Source of the DNA: an uncultured Roseburia sp.
GTDB taxonomy: Bacteria; Bacillota; Clostridia; Lachnospirales; Lachnospiraceae
Length of the DNA: 36,965 nt
Direction of reading: 5' to 3'
Assembly: GCA_910587865.1 (NCBI GenBank)
Contig: CAJUNX010000001.1
Location: 27,338 to 64,302, forward strand
Shown here in pieces: positions 31,121 through 36,965 of the stretch (its first letter is position 1; every line of letters starts with the position of its first letter). The notes beneath the pieces were generated by a model that was not told the origin of the DNA, made no database searches, and saw nothing but the letters and a program-made list of their open reading frames with translations. Both the position numbers and the translations under genes were made by a program.

Positions 31121-31135
31121 AGGAGGGCATGGGAG

Positions 31136-31747
31136 ATGAAAAAACTGAATATCTGCCTGGCAATCCTTGCGCTGCTGCTGATACTGCCGGCAGGAATCGG
31201 AGAGGCACTGGCATATTTTACAACTTATACACAGGCAAAAGGCGGTTATACGATTGAACTGGGGGATCAGACGCGCACGCATATTGACGAGAGCTTTTCA
31301 AACTGGACGAAGCGCGTGACGATCTCCAACGAGGAGGATTCGCAGCCGGTGTATGTGAGAGCGAGAGCTTACAGCGGGAGCATCTATCAGCTGAATTACA
31401 GCTCCGCAGGCGGAAAGTGGGCGCCAAACGGCAATCAGGACGGATTTTATTATTACAGCGATATCTTAAATCCGGGAGAGAGATCAGAGGAGCTTCTCGT
31501 GAAGATCGAAAACATCCCGGAGGGCACGGATGAGGCCAGCTTTAATGTGACGGTTATTTATGAATATACGCCGGTGCGCTATGATGACGACGGCAATCCG
31601 TATGCAGACTGGACGATGACATTTGATCCGCTCGCGGCGCAGCTTATTACACTGCCGGACAATCTGACGGCGGGTCAGAATCAGGCGCCGGGCGCGAATG
31701 ACGCATTCAAGGCAGCTGCATCCGCGCGGGAAGGGGGTGCCGTCTGA
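31136..31747 (+). CDS. SipW-type exported protein 1 (TasA/camelysin-like signal)
   Basis: A 203-residue protein whose N-terminus fits the SipW-dependent signal peptide class: a hydrophobic helix, then GEALAYFTTYTQAKGGYTIELG, where cleavage is expected near ALA/YF. This signal is known from the biofilm fibre protein TasA and related proteins, which are cut by SipW rather than ordinary signal peptidases. The mature part is beta-rich with a DUF-like single domain. I recognise no enzyme motif. A SipW-type peptidase is encoded downstream (34358-34915). AGGAGGG lies 8 bases before the ATG. Its stop overlaps the start of the next gene by one base. Confidence 0.82.
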   Translation: MKKLNICLAILALLLILPAGIGEALAYFTTYTQAKGGYTIELGDQTRTHIDESFSNWTKRVTISNEEDSQPVYVRARAYSGSIYQLNYSSAGGKWAPNGNQDGFYYYSDILNPGERSEELLVKIENIPEGTDEASFNVTVIYEYTPVRYDDDGNPYADWTMTFDPLAAQLITLPDNLTAGQNQAPGANDAFKAAASAREGGAV

Positions 31748-32517
31748 TGAAAAAGCAGAGAAAAAAAAGCAGGATACCGGTCATCAGTATCGGACTCTTT
31801 GCAGTGGCGGCGGTGCTGCTTTTGGGAAGCACAATCGGCAGTGCACGCGCGGCGCTGACCTATTATTCACAGACGTACACCTCGCGTGTTCAGATGCAGA
31901 ACATCGGTGTGACGCTGCTGGAAAACGGAGAGAAGGTTTCCTGGCGTGACTACAGCGATAAGTCGAACGGCAGCTGGAATGAGACGACAGGCGTTCTCCT
32001 TGAGAATATGCTTGGCGAAGGAGAAAAATTTCAGATCGGAAAGGTGTACCAGGAGGAGCTTTCCGTGACAAACAGCGGATCGATTGATCAGTATGTGCGC
32101 GTGAATATTTATAAATACTGGACGGACGAAAACGGCGACAAGCTGCAGGAGCTTTCGCCGGATCTGATCAATTTAAATCTGGTCAATATCGGAAACGGGT
32201 GGGTGGCTGACGAAGCGTCGGCGACTGCGGAGCGTACCGTGCTTTATTATGACCGCCCGGTGGCGCCGGGGGCTGTGACGCTTCCGTTTTCCGACAGGCT
32301 GAAGGTGGAGAACGGAATCACCGCGAAGGTGACGCAGACGGAGAAAAAGGACGGAAAATATACGACGATTACAACGACCTATGATTATGACGGTGTCCGT
32401 TTTCAGGTTGAGGTGGAAGTAAATGCCGTGCAGACGCACAATGCGGAGGATGCGATCTGGAGTGCGTGGGGCCGTAAGGCCACGGTTGGCACAGATGGAA
32501 CGCTGCGGCTGAATTGA
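31747..32517 (+). CDS. SipW-type exported protein 2
   Basis: A 256-residue exported protein with a basic start, a hydrophobic helix (about 12-34) and a SARAALTYYSQTY junction like that of SipW-dependent precursors. The mature domain is predicted beta-rich and contains an NSGSIDQYVRVNIYKYW segment similar in pattern to the preceding protein (SNEEDSQPVYVRARAY). The two are therefore likely distant paralogues, perhaps co-assembling subunits of a fibre or matrix (inference). There is no anchor. It starts in a TGATG overlap with its neighbour, so translation is coupled. Confidence 0.8.
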   Translation: MKKQRKKSRIPVISIGLFAVAAVLLLGSTIGSARAALTYYSQTYTSRVQMQNIGVTLLENGEKVSWRDYSDKSNGSWNETTGVLLENMLGEGEKFQIGKVYQEELSVTNSGSIDQYVRVNIYKYWTDENGDKLQELSPDLINLNLVNIGNGWVADEASATAERTVLYYDRPVAPGAVTLPFSDRLKVENGITAKVTQTEKKDGKYTTITTTYDYDGVRFQVEVEVNAVQTHNAEDAIWSAWGRKATVGTDGTLRLN

Positions 32518-32530
32518 GGAGGAAAACAGC

Positions 32531-33328
32531 ATGAAAAGAATATGGATGGCTTTGCTCCTGATTCTCTGTCTGACTTTCGGCATGACGCAGTCGGTCAGCG
32601 CGGAGACCTTTTACGGAAATTCTGACTGGAGGGTGACGTTTACCGGTGAGAAGAAAATGGAAAGCAACTTCCGGACAGCGGACTTAAACGAGGCAGTGGG
32701 AGGTCTGCAGCCCGGTGATAATATTATTTTTACGATGAATCTGTCCAATGCGAACGAGACGGCGACAGACTGGTATATGACAAACAAGGTACTCTATTCC
32801 CTGGAGGACCGGAGCGCAAACGGTGGAACCAGCGGCGGTGCGTATACGTATATTCTGACTTACACGGATAAGAGCGGCGTGGTCAGCACGCTTTTTAGCA
32901 GCGATACGATCGGAGGTGATTCGGTCAGCGCGGCGGGGGAAGGTCTGCATGCGGCGACGGATGCGCTGGAGGATTTCTTTTATCTGGATACGCTCACAAA
33001 GGGACAGAGCGGAAAGATTACGCTTGAGATTGCGCTCGACGGTGAGACTCAGGGCAATGATTACCAGGATACGCTGGCGGATCTGCAGATGAATTTTGCG
33101 GTGGAGTTAAATGAAAACCCGTCGGTGACGCCGAATGACAATCCGAGAACAAGGAGTGACGAGCGGACAGACATCGTCCGGACCGGAGATGAACTGCGGC
33201 TGCTCCCGTATTTTCTGGCGATGGGAGGCAGCGGGCTTCTGCTTCTGTTCCTCGGCATCTACGGCATGAAGAAGAATCGGGAGGAGAAAAACGGCAGGAA
33301 GGAGGCTGTGCAGCATGAAAACGCTTAG
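32531..33328 (+). CDS. Exported protein with VRTGD anchor-like C-terminus
   Basis: A 265-residue protein with a normal signal peptide (cleavage near SVSA/ET, about 25). The mature domain of about 185 residues matches no family I recognise. The C-terminus has IVRTGD (215-220), a hydrophobic stretch (about 227-246) and a basic KKNREEK tail, the layout of a sortase signal but without LPXTG. TGD-containing variants occur in Clostridia. The class B sortase encoded at 34991-35779 is the obvious candidate enzyme, though the helix could also simply be a membrane anchor. The ribosome binding site GAGGAGG overlaps the upstream stop codon. The last 14 bases overlap the next gene. Confidence 0.8.
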   Translation: MKRIWMALLLILCLTFGMTQSVSAETFYGNSDWRVTFTGEKKMESNFRTADLNEAVGGLQPGDNIIFTMNLSNANETATDWYMTNKVLYSLEDRSANGGTSGGAYTYILTYTDKSGVVSTLFSSDTIGGDSVSAAGEGLHAATDALEDFFYLDTLTKGQSGKITLEIALDGETQGNDYQDTLADLQMNFAVELNENPSVTPNDNPRTRSDERTDIVRTGDELRLLPYFLAMGGSGLLLLFLGIYGMKKNREEKNGRKEAVQHENA

Positions 33329-34361
33329 AGCCAGGATCAGACGTTTGTCTTTATCAGCGGCGCTGCTGCTCGCAGGAATTCTGTTTGTGACAGCGGTATG
33401 TACCGCTCCTGTACCGGCGCAGGCATCCGGGCGCACGGCTTACACCTATACGATCCGCATTTATTCCGGACAGCAGGGAACGATTAACGGCAGCGATGTG
33501 ATCGTATATTCCGGATTACAGTACGGGGAGCGGTTCAGCTTCAATCAGAAGCTGGTAAAGCTCAATGACGATTCCAAGTATTATATCAAGGGAATCCGTG
33601 AGAGCGGAAAAGAACAGATCGCATCTTTTATCGTGGAGGGCGATCAGGATTATGTGGTAAATTACGGACTGCTCAACGATGCCGTGGCTTATACGATTCA
33701 TTATGTGGACGCTGCGGGCAATGCGCTCGCGCCGAGTGAGACGTATTACGGCAATGTCGGCGATAAGCCGGTGATTGCTTATCAGTATATGGAGAATTAT
33801 CAGCCGCAGGCTTATAATCTGACCAAAACGCTTACGGCCAATGCGGCGGAGAATGTGTTTACATTTGTATACACACCGGTTCCGGCGGGAGGAACGCCGG
33901 GCGGTACGACTCCGGGCGGAGCGGACGCAGACGGCGGAGCAGCGGGCGGCGGAGCCGAAGCAGGAGGCGGTGAAGGCGGCGGAGCGGATGCGGACGGCGG
34001 AGCGGACGCAGACGGCGGAGCGGACGCAGACGGCGGAGCAGCGGGCGGCGGAGCGGACGCAGACGGCGGAGCAGCGGACGGGGCGGATGATAATCTGGTA
34101 GATGTCGGAGACAATGATGTGCCGCTGACAGAGCCGGATGATATCTTTGACATTGATGAAAATGCGCCGGTGCCGTTAGCTTCCGGTGAGGAAGACGGGA
34201 ACGGAAAAAATAAGGAGATCGCTATCGTAGCGGATGCCATGATGCTGTTTCGGACGATCCCGCTGGCGGGACGGATCACAGCGGCAATCATTCTGGCGGC
34301 AGCGACAGGCGTTGGCCTGTGGTTTTTGGTATTTTACAAAAAAAGGAAAACACAGAAATGA
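33315..34361 (+). CDS. MucBP-like membrane-anchored protein with Gly/Ala/Asp spacer
   Basis: A 348-residue exported protein. A signal peptide ends near PAQASG (about 36-38). A beta-grasp-like part (about 40-125) is followed by a MucBP-like domain (about 128-195, VAYTIHYVDAAGNAL and FTFVYTP). Then comes a roughly 60-residue spacer almost purely of Gly, Ala and Asp with a repeated GGADAD unit (about 200-258), an acidic segment, a membrane helix (about 318-338) and a KKRKTQK tail. No LPXTG-like motif precedes the helix. MucBP domains bind mucin or act as stalk modules. It is probably a surface stalk (inference). AAGGAGG precedes the ATG by 9 bases. It overlaps the upstream gene by 14 bases and the downstream one by 4. 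Confidence 0.82.
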   Translation: MKTLRARIRRLSLSAALLLAGILFVTAVCTAPVPAQASGRTAYTYTIRIYSGQQGTINGSDVIVYSGLQYGERFSFNQKLVKLNDDSKYYIKGIRESGKEQIASFIVEGDQDYVVNYGLLNDAVAYTIHYVDAAGNALAPSETYYGNVGDKPVIAYQYMENYQPQAYNLTKTLTANAAENVFTFVYTPVPAGGTPGGTTPGGADADGGAAGGGAEAGGGEGGGADADGGADADGGADADGGAAGGGADADGGAADGADDNLVDVGDNDVPLTEPDDIFDIDENAPVPLASGEEDGNGKNKEIAIVADAMMLFRTIPLAGRITAAIILAAATGVGLWFLVFYKKRKTQK

Positions 34362-34915
34362 CACAGACAACACAGGCGGGAAACCGTCGCAATGCAAAAA
34401 AGGGAGGGAAGATGATTCCCGCCCTTTGCAATTTATTCGGGATACTGATTCTTTTGGCAGTGATCGCACTCTGCCTGCCGCTGACTGCGCCGCGGCTTAT
34501 GGGATATGAGATCTATCATGTGATCAGCGGCAGCATGGAGCCGCAGATTCCGGTGGGCAGCGTGATTTATGTGGCGGCAGCTGCACCTGAGGATGTCCTG
34601 GAGAATGATGTGATTGCATTCTGGAGCAACGATTCGGTCGTGACGCACCGCGTGATGTCGAACCGGATGGTGGAGGGTGAGTTTGTCACAAAAGGCGACG
34701 CGAACGAGGCGGAAGATATCAATACGGTTCCCTATGAAAATCTGATCGGTCAGGTAAAATACCATATTCCCATACTGGGGGATCTTATGGTAATATTGAC
34801 TGGTACGGTTGGGAAGATCTATCTGCTCGGCTTTGCAGCCTGCGGTGTGATGCTCAATATGCTGGCGTCAAGATTGCGGGACAGAGGCGGGGACGAGGAT
34901 GATCTTTTCCTTTGA
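34358..34915 (+). CDS. sipW: SipW-type (Ser/His) signal peptidase I
   Basis: A 185-residue ER/archaeal-type signal peptidase. After an N-terminal helix (about 25-47) come the nucleophile Ser59 in SGSMEP and His97 in VTHRV, which replaces the lysine of bacterial-type enzymes. TKGDANEAED follows, and a second helix lies near residues 147-172. This is the SipW class that in Bacillus processes TasA and TapA for matrix fibre assembly. The likely clients are the products of 31136-31747 and 31747-32517. The in-frame GTG at 34319 lies within the upstream gene and has no binding site. The ATG at 34358 follows AAAGGA and sits in an ATGA overlap with the upstream stop. Confidence 0.93.
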   Translation: MTQTTQAGNRRNAKKGGKMIPALCNLFGILILLAVIALCLPLTAPRLMGYEIYHVISGSMEPQIPVGSVIYVAAAAPEDVLENDVIAFWSNDSVVTHRVMSNRMVEGEFVTKGDANEAEDINTVPYENLIGQVKYHIPILGDLMVILTGTVGKIYLLGFAACGVMLNMLASRLRDRGGDEDDLFL

Positions 34916-34990
34916 GATTCACGGAAGATTCGGGATCCGGTGCACAGGCAGAGAACATGCCAGAAACCGCGGATGCCGGAAAGGAGAGAT

Positions 34991-35779
34991 ATGGGGAAAA
35001 AGATCAGACGGATTCTGATGATCGTGCTGCTGCTCATTTTTCTGGGGTCCGTAGCGTCGATCCTGCTCGCGCTTTATCAGTATCAGAAAAACGACAGGCT
35101 CTACGCCGAGGGCACAGCGAATTATACACGGATTCAGACTGCAGCGCCGGCGGAGACAGGGCCGGCGGGAGAAGAGGAAAAAGTGCTCGCGCCGATTGTC
35201 GTTGATTTTGCCGGGCTTTCGGCCGTGAATGAGGATGTGACCGGATGGATATACTGTGAGGGAACGAAGATTGACTACCCGGTGCTGCAGGGAGCGGACA
35301 ACGACTTTTATCTGCATCACAATTATATCAGGGAGAGCAGTTCCGCGGCATCGATTTTTGTGGATGCGAATAACCGGTCGGGCTTTGCGGATGCGAATAC
35401 GATCATATACGGACATCATATGCGGGACGGTTCGATGTTTGCGGGTCTTGACGAGTGGGCAAAGCAGGAGTATTATGAAGATCATCCGGTGATGTGGCTT
35501 CTGACGCCGGAGCAGGATTACAGGATTGATCTGTTTGCCGGCTATACGACATCGGCGGATGCGGATACTTATATGATTTTTCATGAGAATGACGAAGCGT
35601 TTCTGTCCTACCTGGACAGCTGTGCAAAGCAGTCGGATTTTACTTCGGAGATCCTGCCGGACGGGGACGGGCGTTATGTGGTGCTTTCGACATGCGCGTA
35701 TGTGTTTGACAATGCGCGGTATGTACTGCACGGGAAGCTTGTTCCGGTGGACAGCGCCGGAGGAGCGGAGCTCCCGTGA
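34991..35779 (+). CDS. srtB: Class B sortase
   Basis: A 262-residue class B sortase anchored by an N-terminal helix (about 7-29). Class B features are IDYPVLQGADNDFYLHHNY and the IIYGHHMRDGSMF box with catalytic His142. Cys235 (LSTCAYVF) and Arg243 (NARYVLHG) complete the site. Class B enzymes anchor specialised substrates such as haem-uptake proteins, or (S/P)PXTG proteins in Clostridioides difficile. Here the VRTGD protein is a candidate substrate. A GTG at 34940 extends the frame without support. AAGGAG directly before the ATG at 34991 sets the start. The 3' end of the gene lies inside a 30-bp tandem array. Confidence 0.93.
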   Translation: MGKKIRRILMIVLLLIFLGSVASILLALYQYQKNDRLYAEGTANYTRIQTAAPAETGPAGEEEKVLAPIVVDFAGLSAVNEDVTGWIYCEGTKIDYPVLQGADNDFYLHHNYIRESSSAASIFVDANNRSGFADANTIIYGHHMRDGSMFAGLDEWAKQEYYEDHPVMWLLTPEQDYRIDLFAGYTTSADADTYMIFHENDEAFLSYLDSCAKQSDFTSEILPDGDGRYVVLSTCAYVFDNARYVLHGKLVPVDSAGGAELP

Positions 35780-35850
35780 GAACAGAGTCAGAGGAGCGGA
35801 GGCCCCGTGGAAGGAAGCCAGAGAATTAGAGCTCTCGTGAGAAGGAAGCC
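35760..35850. repeat. 30-bp imperfect tandem array over the srtB stop
   Basis: Three imperfect units lie at 35760-35790, 35791-35820 and 35821-35850, sharing a GAGGAGCGGAG...CCGTG...AAGCCA pattern. The first unit contains the last codons and stop of the class B sortase, so the array grew from the gene end into the gap. The rest of the gap to 35890 holds only the next ribosome binding site. Confidence 0.75.
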
Positions 35851-35890
35851 GGGACGGGTCTGATCATATGGCGGAGGTGGTGACAGGAGA

Positions 35891-36895
35891 ATGCGGTGGA
35901 ACAGAATAGTTTGTCTGCTGACGGCAGCGATGCTGCTTCTGCATGGATGCGGGGATGCGTCTGCGGTGGGACAGTCTGGGGCACAGCAGTCTTCGGGTGC
36001 GGCAGGAGTTTCCGGTTCGCCTTCGGGCATGGAAGGTGAGGCGGCCGGGGCAGCCGGGGGAGATGACGCGGCGAGAGATGAGAATTTCGTGCCGTATCAG
36101 GCGCCTGCCTTTGCGGAAGCGGTTTTTCACGAAGATATGGCGGAGGGAGATGACAATGCGAAGATCGATCTCTCCGGCATATCCGACGGTTATGTGGCAG
36201 TCCGGGCGGATTCGGAGGTCAGACTGAAGTTTCAGGTGATAAAGGGCGACGGAAGTTATGATTATGATCTGACTTCCGGGGAGCCGTCGGTCTTTCCGAT
36301 CCAGTCCGGTGACGGGAGCTATACGTTTCGTGTGCTCGAGAGCGTTGCGGAAGGGAAATATGCCGTACTTTACACGACAGATGCCGAAGTCACACTGAAG
36401 AGTGAATTCGAGCCGTTTCTCCGCCCCAGCGATTATGTGAATTATCGGATGGATTCCGCCTGCGTGAAAAAAGCGGCGGAGCTTGCAGCCGGGGAGGAGG
36501 ATGTACCCGGCGTTGTGGCGGCTGTATATGACTACATATGCAGTAGCGTGACGTATGACAGGGAGAAAGCGGCCACGGTAAAGAGCGGCTATCTGCCGGA
36601 TCCGGACGAGACGCTTGCAAGCGGGAAGGGGATTTGTTTTGATTATGCGGCGCTTGCCGCGGCGATGCTTCGAAGCCAGGGAATCCCGGTAAAAATGATA
36701 TTCGGCTATGTGTCGCCGGATGATCTGTATCATGCATGGAATATGTTTTATACGGAGGAGACCGGCTGGGTGACGGTGGACTATCAGGTGAGCGGGGACA
36801 GCTGGAACCGGCTGGATCTGACGTTTGCCGCGAATGGAAAGGACAGCGAATTTATCGGGGACGGCGGGAACTATGCGGATCTGTACTGTTACTGA
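35891..36895 (+). CDS. Transglutaminase-like lipoprotein
   Basis: A 334-residue lipoprotein. The signal peptide ends in LLHGC, giving lipidated Cys20. A Gly/Ser/Ala-rich stretch and a beta-rich N-terminal part follow. A transglutaminase-like papain-fold core covers about 190-320 with Cys249 (GKGICFDYA), His281 (YHAWN) and Asp297 (VDYQ). Such domains act as peptidases or as crosslinking amide-transfer enzymes, and all three catalytic residues are present. At the end of a sortase locus it could crosslink or trim surface subunits (inference). GGAGGTG lies about 11 bases before the ATG; a nearer AGGAG is only one base away. The 3' end is part of a 40-bp repeat. Confidence 0.9.
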   Translation: MRWNRIVCLLTAAMLLLHGCGDASAVGQSGAQQSSGAAGVSGSPSGMEGEAAGAAGGDDAARDENFVPYQAPAFAEAVFHEDMAEGDDNAKIDLSGISDGYVAVRADSEVRLKFQVIKGDGSYDYDLTSGEPSVFPIQSGDGSYTFRVLESVAEGKYAVLYTTDAEVTLKSEFEPFLRPSDYVNYRMDSACVKKAAELAAGEEDVPGVVAAVYDYICSSVTYDREKAATVKSGYLPDPDETLASGKGICFDYAALAAAMLRSQGIPVKMIFGYVSPDDLYHAWNMFYTEETGWVTVDYQVSGDSWNRLDLTFAANGKDSEFIGDGGNYADLYCY

Positions 36896-36965
36896 TCTGA
36901 GAGGGCAGTAATCCGGGGATCTGTGCCGCTACTGATCTGAGAAAGAGTAATCCATGGATCTTTAC
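36878..36965. repeat. 40-bp tandem array over the lipoprotein gene stop
   Basis: Imperfect units beginning GGATCT with an inner ACTGATCTGAGA motif start at about 36878 and 36918, with a partial third at about 36957 running off the window. The first unit includes the last codons and stop of the transglutaminase-like gene. No terminator is visible before the window ends. Confidence 0.8.

Overview
The window looks like chromosomal DNA of a Gram-positive anaerobe of the Clostridia, most likely a gut Lachnospiraceae relative. The reasons are a moderately high G+C content, strong AGGAGG-type ribosome binding sites, sortases and LPXTG proteins, a SipW-type signal peptidase with its cognate exported proteins, HxHxxxCY repeat proteins typical of that family, and cytoplasmic family 3 beta-glucosidases. 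This placement is inference from gene content. I see no rRNA, tRNA, CRISPR array, transposase or phage gene.

Region 1 (1-9,600) is metal homeostasis plus a glycosidase. A small HMA metal-binding protein (184-402) ends at a clear terminator. A Zn/Cd/Pb-type P1B-ATPase (748-2727) that lacks its own HMA domain follows. Next come a circularly permuted GH3 beta-glucosidase (2824-5604) and a copper module. In the copper module the CsoR operator fills the 17-bp spacer of a near-consensus promoter and drives csoR (5790-6179) and a copper ATPase (6466-9537). The ATPase frame runs on through a 129-bp tandem-repeat linker into a complete CopZ-like domain that keeps its own ribosome binding site and ATG.

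Region 2 (9,600-16,400) is signalling. A minus-strand membrane protein combines a degenerate K+-channel-like pore segment, Rossmann folds and a C-terminal RyR domain. Divergent from it, with a good promoter, is a four-gene phosphorelay: HPt protein, receiver/HD-GYP phosphodiesterase, a paralogue degenerate in both domains, and a hybrid histidine kinase with two receivers. A bidirectional terminator separates it from a convergent GH3 beta-glucosidase with a PA14-like insert (16444-19338, minus).

Region 3 (19,339-36,965) is one long plus-strand cell-surface assembly locus. In order it holds a coiled-coil protein, a Ser/Lys signal peptidase I, a ~1,830-residue LPETG protein with about 23 HxHxxxC repeats and a fibro-slime domain, a major pilin (LPSTG), a class C sortase, a secreted pilin-like protein without an anchor, two SipW-type exported proteins, a protein ending in a VRTGD anchor-like signal, a MucBP-like membrane protein with a Gly/Ala/Asp spacer, a Ser/His SipW-type signal peptidase, a class B sortase and a transglutaminase-like lipoprotein. 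Several genes overlap by 1-14 bases, so they are probably co-translated. My reading is that two export routes and two sortase classes are combined to build one pilus or matrix structure.

A third theme crosses all regions: short imperfect tandem arrays, each with its own unit (about 30 to 129 bp), lie between genes or over gene 3' ends (1-102, 442-615, 6193-6420, 8926-9222, 35760-35850, 36878-36965). In the copper ATPase such an array has become protein-coding.
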